Shown one piece after another: positions 13,221 through 24,389 of a stretch of DNA of 64,000 nucleotides. Each line of letters opens with the position of its first letter. Within the stretch, counting starts at the first letter, position 1. Source of the DNA: Glandiceps talaboti (Eukaryota; Hemichordata; Enteropneusta; Spengelidae); assembly GCF_964340395.1 (NCBI RefSeq), contig NC_135563.1, forward strand, positions 3,884,422-3,948,421, in the 5' to 3' direction. The position numbers and the translations under genes are program-made. Below the pieces are notes generated by a model. That model did no database searches. It saw nothing but the letters and a program-made list of their open reading frames with translations, and was not told where the DNA came from.

Positions 13221-13931
13221 TTGCATTCTCCAATACGATATAACTTTAGCGAAGGTCGTATAAAATACATGTTACGTCTACAAGACGCTCCTCTGATAGT
13301 GCCCGAACATGTGCTGGTGTACGATCACTTGCTTATTTTTTTCAGTTTTGTTTTAAATATTTTTTTGTGTTTTGTTTTTATTGTTTTTTTTTTTATTTCT
13401 CTATCTCATTTACCACACCCGACATCTTGTCTCCAAGCAGTCCCTGTTTACTCTCTTCTTGTTATGATACAGCACGAAGTATGGGATACGTGCCTTTTGA
13501 CTTTACAGAATAACCTTAACATTCATCTAACCATGGCGATATTATCTTCTTTTTCGAATAATCTGGAAACCTCGATTGATATAGAATGGGTGCCTGCTTC
13601 TGATTATAAGATGTTATCCGGTCTTCAAATAAAAAAAGTTGAAAAAAAACCCAGAGACGACGTGAAAACTGCTGCTCCTTACTCGAAGTCATCCTCTAAG
13701 TCGGGGTTTTGCTTCAAAACCTGGTCAAGCATACGACCAACCAATCTTGCATCGACGGTGGGTTTAGCTCTAAAGAGCAAATCATTGGCAGCTTATTTCC
13801 CCGTGGAGAACGACGCCCGTAGCTAGCGGTTGGTCTTTGACTTTGACGAGCCAGAAGTTGTGGACTTCTCAGATCAGGAACCACCTTGTTGGACGAATAC
13901 TTCTTATTATGTTTCTCTTCTTTATGACTAG
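13221..13931 (+). pseudogene. Unrecognised 201-codon ORF, same frame continuing past one TAG
   Basis: Unrecognised. The frame is open for 201 codons to a TAG at 13824-13826, then continues in the same frame to 13931 with an acidic stretch (FDFDEPEVVDFSDQEPP). The first half contains a strongly hydrophobic segment (about residues 35-60); the second half is Lys/Ser-rich. A non-repetitive ORF this long is unexpected by chance in DNA this AT-rich, so it may be a real or recently decayed coding sequence. It runs head-on into the minus-strand ORF set at 13823-14792 and overlaps it, and both cannot be fully coding in the overlap. No known domain seen. Confidence 0.3.
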
Positions 13932-14792
13932 ATTTAACTTTTCCAGAAGCAGCAGTTGAGCTCTTTGTCTGCCTATTATCTTGCGATTTCTGGCCCATTT
14001 TGTTATTAACGTCAGACCGACTCGACTTTTTAGGAGCAGCCGCTGAGCGGCAGCCGCCACTGGCTCACTCTCCTCTTCCTCTTCAATTTCATCGTATACA
14101 ATCATATTGGGAAGTATAGTTGATGTTGCATGGGTAGGAAGGGGTGTTCTGGGTCTTCGCGGTGGCCTTTCGTGGGCACGGAAGGTGTCATCCTGGAAAG
14201 GTGATGAACGCCTGCTTGATGGCATCAAGGTTGCTAGGCGTTGGTGCTGCGCTCGGGATGGGGGAGGCACTGCTGGCAGAGAATCACTTTCTCGGCTGAC
14301 AACTCGTTCGATGATAAGTTCGTCATCATCGTCACCATTACGTGTTACTTTAGGAACGACCTTTACATTGCGTGCACAGTTCAAATGCTGAAAGAAATTA
14401 CGCATCTTCTTCCAATTAACGAGAAGTTTTTTCTTCCCCTCCACTCTTGTTCTTCTTGTTTTTTTTTGCCTCATCAGGCTTCTTCTTCGGTGCCCGTTTC
14501 TTACCTTTACCCTTCTGCTTCTTCTTGATCCAGTTCTGCACTTTCACTCCATTTCTTATGGTGGCTTCGATGTCAGGACTTGTGCTTTCATTCCTGGGCT
14601 TACCATTGACACGTACGGCAGAGTTGATACTAATATTTTCATGTGATGTGACAGGGGAAAGTTGGATGACTTCCAAATTGCCTGAGAGCTGCACCATCTT
14701 GACAAAACACCGTCAGGATCGCTGGTGATGGATTCTACCACAGAATCATCGACTTCAACAACCCTCATGCCCTTGGACATATTGGCACCCAT
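13823..14792 (-). pseudogene. Unrecognised single-exon coding relic with several frameshifts
   Basis: Starts at an ATG at 14792 (MGANMSKGMRVVEVDDSVVE). Reading shifts frame near 14705 (base missing before AAGATGGTGCAG), near 14437 (extra A in an A6 run), near 14050, and near 13855. If the shifts are ignored the product is of one character: a structured N-terminus (VKMVQLSGNLEVIQLSPV), a Lys-rich block, an acidic DDDDE patch, a Pro/Arg-rich stretch, EIEEEEESEP, and a Lys/Ser-rich tail ending GSSKSKTNR. That consistency across frames argues for a decayed gene, or for indel errors in a draft assembly. I do not recognise the family. It is GC-richer than its surroundings. Confidence 0.4.
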
Positions 14793-16100
14793 GTCACGGG
14801 AATTTCTAGTGATATCACTCGGAAAAGACGCTCGATAAACGATAATACAAGGCGTGGCGATGTATCAGCGAAACTGCTTCGACGACTACAACTTTTGAGA
14901 ATGTTCTATTTTTTTTACTATCATGTGTTGTCACGTCATATTCCATAAATCGTTTCTACGGACAATATATATGAACTCAGGAAATCTCGCATTATTCTCA
15001 CGGCTGTAAAAAGCGTACGCGATCGAGATTGTAGTTATGTGATGAATTTCCAAGTTGTTCCATAAAACATCACTTTAACCCACGGAAAAGAAAGGAAATA
15101 GACGGAACATTACACAACATATACATCCAGGTACCTGTTAAATACCCCTAGGCTGCTTTCACAAAAACTTGTTGGGGGGGGGGGGGGGGGTCGGGAGATT
15201 TTTTGTAAAACCCTAATTTTTTTCAAGTACCCCCCTGCCATATTCCAAAATTTTTCAAGTACCCCCCTGCCAAAGCCCCAAATATTTCAAGTACCCCCCC
15301 CTCCCCACCCGAATACATTTTCAAGTACCCCACCCGAATAAATTTTTTTTGGGAATACTCTTCCTGTGCGTTAACATTCCATACCAAGTACAAAACTGTA
15401 CATAATACACTTAATACCAACTTTGTCCATTATATATATAATCAATTTGTATATTGTGTGTATACATATACACAAACACCAGTTAAAACAAAATGTTATG
15501 TTAACCAGTGCATTGCCTTTCCAAAAAACAACATATACTTGTAAATGAATTACACTTTTTATAACTCTTGTAAAATGATCAGCAGACCAAGCGAGTCTTT
15601 GTTTTCTGTTCAATATTGTATTTTTAGTACATTATACTAGTAGTTTTACAGTTGAATGTCATTTTAGTTGTATTTGCAAATATTGTGATGCACATGTTAT
15701 CTAAAGAGAGTTTTATACTGTATTGTTCCAGTTCAGTTTCCTAAATGTGTGCTAAAAGAAATCAAATTGGTCTAAATAACACTGAAAAAACTCTTAATAA
15801 AATGCATTGCCATGTATCCCGGCCCGTTCTTGTTTGATGTAAATTAGTTCAATATAATGTCAAAAGAAAATAAATGTATGACTCAAAAATGCCAGCCACA
15901 TTTCATCTAACAGAATAGGAATCAAGTGATATATATTAGTGGTAATGATAATTAAGATGGCCCTATTATCATAGTAATTGTATATCTTAATGAACCTGGT
16001 AATACATTTACCTTGTAAGAGCCTGATTATTGGACTGGTTTTGACGTTAGGTTACAAAGGTGAATGCAGGATTTTAAACAAAGTCTCAGAATGTGTTTAT

Positions 16101-16714
16101 TTAAATTTTTGATTTCCAAGTGGTAGCTCTCCTTCCAGATCTTGTGTATATAAACATGGCATTGTCATCATCAACATCATCATCAGACCCAATTTCTCCT
16201 TCAACTTCATCAGAGTTGGAACTAGCTGTATCATCATTCTCACTGTCACTGTCATCAGATGACAAATCACTCTCACTTTCTTTAGATTGATAATAGTGGC
16301 ATCTTACAGCCTCAACTTTGTCCATTTTGTGCATTCCTGCCACAGCTGGAATTTCATAGTTGGAAAGGTACTTATCAAGTTCTTTCACTTTCAATTTGGA
16401 AATGTCACCGTTTCTGACAAGCGCATCCCAGTCATATTCATCAAATTTTTTTCAGCACGTTGCTCCCTTTCTTTCATTCGTTTTCTTTCCCTCATAGAGG
16501 CAAGTGTTCTCTGTTGTTCTAAATGAAGGATTGCTCCCTTTAATATCTCTTTCTTGACACTCAGTTTCTTGCTCAATTCGTCAAGTTTCTCAACATTTTT
16601 ACTTGACACTAACCCTTTACTATACAGGTGTTTTAGTTGTGCACGGGGTTGGAAGTCATCTGGTGGTCTTTCACTACCATCATCTCTTGTTAATGGTGTT
16701 GAGAATACATCCAT
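16101..16714 (-). pseudogene. Transposon-borne gene with a SAP-like motif, one frameshift
   Basis: The first frame starts MDVFSTPLTRDDGSERPPDD at 16714 and has a charged, coiled-coil-like segment (KNVEKLDELSKKLSVKKEIL; then MRERKRMKEREQRAEK). An A-run near 16440 shifts the frame. The continuation reads FDEYDWDALVRNGDISKLKV, KELDKYLSNYEIPAV and MHKMDKVEAVRCHYY, which resembles a SAP-type helix-extended-loop-helix DNA-binding motif. It then ends in an acidic Ser/Asp tail (DLSSDDSDSEND) and RSGRRATTWKSKI. It lies wholly within the 15153-17580 TIR element and is intronless. The SAP assignment is from pattern recall and tentative; transposase function is not shown. Confidence 0.5.
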
Positions 16715-17337
16715 ATAGTGTCAAATTTAAAGTTTATTTATTTATTTATCTTTATATTTACAAGTAATAGTATATTCATGCAAAGTTGAAAAGTATGTCC
16801 AAAAAACTTATTTTACTTTTTCTCTGTTAACTCAGCTTGTGAGATATTGTCTTCTGTTTCACATGTAGCAGACGTTGCCAATATGTTAATTTTAGGAAAT
16901 ATTTAGAATGTGTTATTAAAAGTTTGTGTTGAAAATTATAGTTATATCTATAGGATGAAAAAAATACCTTGCACAGAAGTTTTTGATACATGTACTTGTC
17001 AAGTATGTTTTAGTGCAGGTGCATCTTTTACATTTTGATGGCAGGCTGAGATGAACCTGAAAAAGTTACATATCATTGTGATAACCACAAACCAAAACAC
17101 AGTCATGTCACAAAGAATATTTTCAGTACAGTGTAAAGGTAATTTCACACATTAAATTAACCAAATTTCAGTAGATAGTAGTGTACATGAAAGACACTGG
17201 TATTTTCAGACAAAAAACAATCTGTACCACTCAATTCGCCCATTTCAATTTATCATTACATTAACAGTTTATTAAAAGAAAATTGAAATTTGACTGTTTT
17301 TCATTTTACTAACTTGTGAGCAACTGTTGTTTGTAGC

Positions 17338-17351
17338 CGCCGACACCGCCG

Positions 17352-17385
<34 letters not shown>

Positions 17386-17395
17386 CGTCGAAAAA
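17338..17395. repeat. (GTT)n with CCG/TCG flanks
   Basis: About twelve GTT units flanked by GCCGCCGACACCGCC and GTCGTCG, inside the 15153-17580 element. No ORF around it suggests coding. Confidence 0.9.
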
Positions 17396-17968
17396 GGAAG
17401 ACCAACATTTTAAAAGCTTATTTTCCCGTGTTTGAAAAGTCATGATGTCAATTTATTTTCAGGTACCCCCCTACAACCCATAACATTTTTTCAGGTACCC
17501 CCCCACACACTATCCATATATTTTCAAGTCCCCCCCCCCTAAAATCTCCCGACCCCCCTAACAAGTTTTTGTGAAAGCAGTCTTAATTTTGCGCAACTTG
17601 GACGGACCTACTAGGGAGCAGTATTTACATGCATTTGATAGCATCTAACGAAAAATACACTGTAAATGTCCTACATAAGTCGATAAGTTTTGGTATGCTG
17701 ACACACTACGATGTACACTTATTACTATTTATTTGATTTCACCATTCAATATGATCATCGAGTTGCAACTAATTAGTTTACATATAACAGACTTGTGAGT
17801 TCTTAAATTGTTACCCCTTTCAACTGCAAGTTGTTTTTGTATAATGAATATACAATCATAGACTTATTATTAAATATGTATCCGATGTCATCAATATGGT
17901 CAACAGATCGGTAGTTCAATAATTGCCTTCTATCTCACAACCACCAAGACATTTAAAGTTAAGGTTAA

Positions 17969-18330
17969 GGTCCACCTATGGCGTAGAATGCCTGCCAATA
18001 TTCGAAAATACAATACTGCAATGACTATATGCAATACTGCAATGACTATATGCAATACTACAATGACTATATGCAATACTGCAATGACTATATGCGATAT
18101 GACTATATGAGATGACTATATGCGATATGACTACATGAGGTGACTACATGCGATATGACTACATGCGATGTGACTACATGAGATGACTACATGCGATATG
18201 ACTACATGAGATGACTAGAGCTGTCTTGTTGTTGTAGTCATATCGCATGTAGTCATCTCATGTAGTCACATCGCATGTAGTCACCTCATGTAGTCATATC
18301 GCATGTAGTCATCTCATGTAGTCATGTGTG
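17969..18330. mobile_element. Truncated copy of the 'GACTACATG' foldback element
   Basis: The left terminus (GGTCCACCTATGGCGTAGAA, then TGCCTGCCAATATTCG) leads into CAATACTGCAATGACTATATG repeats and then GATATGACTACATGAGATG repeats. At about 18,230 the orientation flips, and the repeats run inverted to 18,330 without reaching a matching outer terminus. Same family as 38562-41235; the right arm end is missing. Confidence 0.8.
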
Positions 18331-18738
18331 TCATTTAGATTTATTGTCATGTGTGCATCATTCGCCTTGTGTGTGCGTCATTTATAGTCACGAGCACAGG
18401 GCACGTATTATTGCTTAGATTGCCGCCCTGGATCGCCGTTTTCTTAGGAAAATATCGTACGAATCCTGCTGCTACAAATGTGTCAATCTCTAAAGTAGCG
18501 GAAATGTTTTTTCCTTACTTACAGGTAGGAATATATAGTCAAAAGGTTGTTATATCTAGTCTGTAGACCAGGAAAACAACAATCTAAGAAATATTACACG
18601 CCCCTGTGGTCATACGTGCATTACTTGCCTTATGTGTGTCATTTATTTCCATACGCTAGTCATTTGCCATAAGATGTGTGTCATTTGCTCTTAATCATAC
18701 ATAATTAATTTTGTGTGTCACTTACGTTAGACTCTAAG

Positions 18739-19154
18739 TAGTCTGGTCCCCTGCCCCCTTTCTACCGCTGCTGGCGCTACACTCACGAAAGGAGTCAGGT
18801 ATGGGCCACCATTTTTGTCAGGATCTTGACAAAAATGTCGGACTACCACGTGACATCACTAGCCAATCAACAGTACAGACGCTCGTATACGCGTAAAGTT
18901 CAATTTGGTGAGTCGTAGCAACATGGCTGTCACTGTCAGTAAAACCCAGTGAAAATAAACACAGCAACATGTGTAGTTTGTGGGAGTGACGGACTTCGCT
19001 TAATTTTTTTTTTTTTTTTGTCAATAAACTTTTTGACCAATTAGCACACTCGATAGTAATGGCCAATCACAGCCATGCATTAAGTGGCCCATACCTGACT
19101 CCTTTCGTGAGTGTAGCGCCAGCAGCGGTAGAAAGGGGGCAGGGGACCAGACTA
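18739..19154. mobile_element. MITE with perfect 71-bp TIRs and a 9-bp TSD
   Basis: TIRs 18739-18809 and 19084-19154 are complementary over all 71 bp, beginning TAGTCTGGTCCCCTGCCCCC. The flanks carry the direct duplication GACTCTAAG (18730-18738 and 19155-19163). The 274-bp interior is non-coding. Long TIRs with a 9-bp TSD are usual for Mutator-like elements; the superfamily is inferred, not proven. Confidence 0.9.
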
Positions 19155-19254
19155 GACTCTAAGATACGTCCTGACGTTCCGCCCTCACCGGCGTGGGAGG
19201 GGTTGGCTGAAGTGTGAGGGCGCCCCATCACGGCGTACCTTACAGACTACACTT

Positions 19255-20410
19255 ACGTTCATCATCATCACACATCATGATCAAATGTAGACGAATAATA
19301 AAAAAGTAAGTACCCTAGAGAAGACACTTAACACTCTAAGCCGTCAGATGTAGGTGATGTACACTTGATATCTTGTAGATGTAATAGAAATTGCCTTGAA
19401 TGACAGCCACAAAAGCCAGACAATAGTACTTTCAGTTGGTCATTATATGTATAGACTATTTATAGAACTTATGGTATATTTTATTTCATTTATTTCATTC
19501 ATCTAGATTAACTGGTATATACCGAGTACCGTTATGATATGGCAAGTCGGGCAAAAAAGTCCCCTGAACGTTAGATCCTTGATATTTTTATTGTCCATTC
19601 CTAATCCCAATGATATGATGTACAGGGTTGGTAGAACTTCACTGAGCTCTGTTGAAATGTGGTGCATGAAATATTGAATCTAACGTCCATATTATCTAGT
19701 CAATGCTAGGGGTATCATTGCTGCCAAGCAATTCTTTGTCGCTTCCTTTGAGTTGCCATACATACCCTTTTATATACAATAGGCCACAGTTTTTCCTTTA
19801 TTTTTATTTATTACTTTTATTTATTTATTTATTTATTTTTTTGGGGGGGGCAAGTTTAATACACACACTCACAATGCTTGACAGCCAATAGTGAGGAGTT
19901 ATGAGGGTATGGTGCCATTATAACTCTCAAACATGAAAACCTATAGTTTGTGTTGGTGTTGGTGTAAAAATAACTTGAATATGACACAGGGCGAACATGA
20001 CGAATGCAGGTGGAGACGCGGGAAGGATGGCGAATGCAGATGAAGACGCAGCGAAGATGATGAATGCAAACGGAGACGTGGTGAAATTGGTGACAGTGGT
20101 GGAAGTGCGAAATTTGTGTCTGTGGATGTTAAGTATGAGAGAAAGTCCATAGCCAGGCAAGTGAAAATAATCCAAACTACCGACCCTTTGACCTAACCTA
20201 ACCTGAGGACAACCCAAAATGAGAAGAAAAAGAAAAAAGATGAACCGTTTGTGTATATGTAATATGTGGTCATGCGTAGTGATGGCAAAAAAGGACCGAG
20301 GCGTGAGGTAGTTGATGGCGATGATGATGAAAATACGGGTAGTATTTGAAATGTGTAGGTTGGAGAGGGGGTTATAAGAACAACAGTCACTCATTCATTC
20401 ATTCATACTT
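19255..20410. repeat. Diverged duplicated segment, copy A
   Basis: Homologous in the same orientation to 22262-23460. Shared landmarks in order: GTAGACGAATAATA/GTAGATGAACAGCA, TTGATATYYTGTAGA, GTCAATGCTAGGGGT, GCTGCCAAGCAATTCTTTGT, a T-run/G-run junction, and the ATGTAATATRTGRTCATG region. Similarity is patchy with many indels. The minus-strand ORF of 155 codons within it has no recognisable domain and its homologue in copy B is broken, so I do not call a gene. Confidence 0.7.
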
Positions 20411-20707
20411 AGAAAAGTAAAAGCATTTTAATTTCACAAGATTTTGATAATCATTTTCTTTGGCCTTTGTAACCATCTATTGTTTTGTTATAGTTCCATG
20501 CTAATGTTATAAAAAAATAGTATAAAAATTAAAATTACTGAAAATGTAACATGTAAAATTAACTATATATGCAGTGTGCGTGAACAAAAAGAGTGTTTCC
20601 TGTCAACAGATGGGCAGGACATTGTGTTTTTATATTTGTCAGGGGGGGGGGATTGTTTTGTGGATGAATTGCAGGGGGGGGGTCACTATTTTTAAGTACA
20701 ACATGAA

Positions 20708-21790
20708 CGGTTGCTAGTATTCAATTCCCACATTTCTTGCAATAGTGCTATTTAATACCGGTTGCTAGTATTCAATTCCCACATTTCTTGCAATAGTGCT
20801 ATTTAATACCGGGTGCTAGTATTCAATTCCCACATTTCTTGCAATAGTGCTATTTAATACCGGTTGCTAGTATTCAATTCCCACATTTCTTGCAATAGTG
20901 CTATTTAATAACGGGTGCTAGTATTCAATTCCCACATTTCTTGCAATAGTGCTATTTAATACCGGGTGCTAGTATTCAATTCCCACATTTCTTGCAATAG
21001 TGCTATTTAATACCGGTTGCTAGTATTCAATTCCCACATTTCTTGCAATAGTGCTATTTAATACCGGGTGCTAGTATTCAATTCCCACATTTCTTGCAAT
21101 AGTGCTATTTAATACCGGGTGCTAGTATTCAATTCCCACATTTCTTGCAATAGTGCTATTTAATACCGGTTGCTAGTATTCAATTCCCACATTTCTTGCA
21201 ATAGTGCTATTTAATACTTGGTGCTAGTATTCAATTCCCACATGTCTTGCAATAGTGCTATTTAATACCGGTTGCTGGTATTCAATTCCCACATTTCTTG
21301 CAATAGTGCTATTTAATACCGGGTGCTATTATTCAATTCCCACATTTCTTGCAATAGTGCTATTTAATACCGGGTGCTAGTATTCAATTCCCACATTTCT
21401 TGCAATAGTGCTATTTAATACCGGGTGCTATTATTCAATTCCCACATTTCTTGCAATAGTGCTATTTAATACCGGGTGCTAGTATTCAATTCCCACATTT
21501 CTTGCAATAGTGCTATTTAATACCGGGTGCTATTATTCAATTCACACATGTCTTGCAATAGTGCTATTTAATACCAGGTGCTGGTATTCAATTCCCACAT
21601 GTCTTGCAATAGTGCTATTTAATACCGAGTGCTAGTATTCAATTCCCACATTTCTTGCAATAGTGCTATTTAATATCGAGTGCTAGTATTCAATTCCCAC
21701 ATGTCTTGCAATAGTGCTATTTAATAATGGATGCTAGTATTCAATTCCCACATTTCTTGCAATAGTGCTATTTAATACCGAGTGCTATTA
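20708..21790. repeat. 51-bp minisatellite, about 21 copies
   Basis: Units of GCTAGTATTCAATTCCCACA, TTTCTTGCAATAGTGC, TATTTAATACCGGK. The GCTATTATTC variant recurs at about 21326, 21428 and 21530, a 102-bp (dimer) period. It lies between duplicated segments A and B. Confidence 0.96.
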
Positions 21791-22261
21791 TTGAAGTGTG
21801 TAATAGTGACCCACTTTGAGTGTTATATTATCCATATCCATATTATTGATAATGGTCTTTCTGAGACCTCGACCTTTGACCTCGACCTGTATCTTCAAGG
21901 TCAAATAGCCAAACATTAATCATAGTGCACAGTATACAGCAGAGATGCATAGACCAATTTCAACCAAGCCTGGCACATTTTGTGCACAAGCTCAGTCTGG
22001 TAGCTTAATACATAGAAACCTAAATTAAATGACTTAAGACCCATTTTATTTATAATGAGCTTTGAGACCTTGTCATTGCTTTGTTTTGTGACCTTTGCAA
22101 TGATGACAAAATATTGGCCATATTTGTCATAAAAAATTCTGAATTTGACTTGGCTAGTAAGTTGAAATATTGAAGACTGTCTTTGATGAAGACTTGATGA
22201 AAATTTATCAGTTTATGAACAACTTTCAGATGAATATTTGAGGCTACATCACTTTTCATCT

Positions 22262-23460
22262 GTGTTCATGACAGCACAGATCAATTGTAGATGAACAGCA
22301 AAGATAAGTAAAGAACTTCTAGATGACGCTTACCATTCATAGCTTTTAGGTGTAAGTGATGTATACTTGATATTCTGTAGACGTACCATATAATAGATAT
22401 TGCCTTGAAATACACTGCCATGGATACACTAAAGACGACAGTACCTTAAATTCACTCAGTCATTAGTAGCATTTTTATGCCAACAATTATTTAGACTGAG
22501 AATGTAGTCATACTCGTATGGTAATTCTGGCTATATGGTCCCCTGGATTTGAGAGTTTAATTTGAATGTTTGTAGTGAAATTGACCAACCCACCCCCCTG
22601 ATAAAAAGAGGATTAAATGTTTGATAGCTCTACTGAGCTCTGTATGCAGTTGAATTTAGGCCGCATTGGAAATTGATTACTCTAAAATCCATATTATCTA
22701 GTCAATGCTAGGGGTGTCATCGCTGCCAAGCAATTCTTTGTTGCCAATTTGAATCACCATACAAGGACACATACTTTTTGTTTTTTTTGGGGGGGGAGAG
22801 GGTTAACATACATGCACATGCTTTACTGCGAATATGAAGAGTTGTAATGGAATGTGCCATTATAACTCTAAACCATACAAACATACATACAGAAAGTTAA
22901 AATGAATGGGGGACTTTATTGTATTGTTGTAATGAATATGACGCACAACGGTGATGGCAAATAAAGATGGCGACACGGCAGTAATAGAGATGGCGGCGAC
23001 ACGGCGGAGGTTTGTGAGGTTTATGTGTGTTGGTATGAGAGATTAAGGCCATAGACAGCAAGTGAAAAATATGTAAAACCTACAAAGGACTAACCAACGA
23101 ACCATTGCCAACCAACCAACCAACCGACCAACCGACCAACCAACCAACCAACGCCAACCAACCAAACAACAAAGTAATCAACCCTAGAGACCCACCTAGT
23201 CAGAGAAAACCAAAATCCACAAGAAACCAGACGTACGGAAAGGGATAACAAAAATCGAGGAGTGCTGTTTGTGTATGTCAATATGTAATATATGATCATG
23301 TGCAGCGAAGACTGCGGACTGAAACGCGAGGTAGATGATGGCGCAGATATGACAATTGGTGCCGGAGACGCAAAAATGATAGTGTATTTGATGTACGTAT
23401 GTTGGAAGGGGTGAGGTGGGATAGTTAAAAGAGCAATCATTCATGCAGCCATACAAACTA
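22262..23460. repeat. Diverged duplicated segment, copy B
   Basis: Partner of 19255-20410 in direct orientation, with matching landmarks in the same order. It includes a CCAA/CGACC microsatellite (23103-23165) absent from copy A. The 400-bp stretch before it (21800-22260) shows only AT-rich unique sequence. Confidence 0.7.
23103..23165. repeat. (CCAA)n-related microsatellite
   Basis: Repeats of ACCAACCA with CGACC variants, inside duplicated segment B. Confidence 0.9.
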
Positions 23461-24389
23461 AAAAAAACTCAAAAAACTTACTTGGTTCTGATGTCTGAAA
23501 CTGTTTTTCTGTTCTTCTAAACTCCTCCAAAAGTTCTACTAATAAAATAACTTAAAAATACATTTCAATACATAAATTACATTTTAATAGATATACATAA
23601 ATGCAAAATACACATCAGTATCGTAATAATCAAATACATCGATCAGTCTTGGGTCTTCTTATCACCACAGGCTAAAAGAAAGAAATTTAAGAAATAGTAT
23701 AAGAATTGAAGTATTCACTCACAATGCAATTATATTATTTTCTAAATTTATTTTATATTGCAGACATGACAATCAAATAGAAATAAAGTTTCTAAATCTA
23801 ACTTTCAATGTATAAACATATTAAATATTAAAAAGATAGTTTTTTGACTCACATTTTCCATCATTTGTCCATCTTTGTCGAGCCTGGCTTCCTGAAAATA
23901 AACTTGCATGGAAATTGTATTAATACAGTTTGGTTAATATATTGTGTTTTATTTAATAAAATAATGAAAAAATACATTCAATATAAATTACATTTACCAA
24001 AGTGCTCCCATATGGTTGATATTAAATTTTCAAGGTTATAATTTGTAGACAATATTTTTTTATGAAATGGGGTGAAAGGAAGAAATCAAATCTTGACGAA
24101 GGTAAACTTGCCCAGGTTTGGGAAACCACTATAAAGAAAGAACTGTGTGTATAAATTTGCAAATACAGTATAATTAATTGATTTTTTATTGTTCTACTGT
24201 TTCTCCCTGAAAAATCGACCCCAATGGTTAGAAAAGCCAATGAGAATAAGTCAAGCAAAAACATTTTTATACTATTAAATTGATTATGAAATAATAACTG
24301 ACTAAAGTTGCATAAAGTGGGTAGAATTTGTATGTGTTATCAAAATGTGTATTTTTGTCCTATCTCAGAGAATTAAATTTTTTTTGCAG

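Larger units (their letters stand above)
15153..17580. mobile_element. TIR DNA transposon of 2.43 kb with C-rich subterminal repeats
   Basis: Ends are inverted copies: CTGCTTTCACAAAAACTTG at 15153 and its complement ending at 17580, both continuing into G-run then TCGGGAGATTTT. Inside each end are copies of TTTTCAAGTACCCCCCT (four at left, three at right) in the same orientation. The element holds a broken minus-strand gene (16101-16714) and a GTT microsatellite. Termini are clear, but no target duplication could be read. Confidence 0.75.

Noticed and set aside
19927-20394. 155-codon minus-strand frame in duplicated segment A
   Set aside because: The matching region in segment B has shifted and broken frames, and no domain is visible, so selection for coding is unlikely.
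19255-23460. Segments A and B as LTRs of a retroelement
   Set aside because: Too diverged from each other, no TG..CA ends, no primer-binding site or polymerase between them; the interior is a minisatellite.
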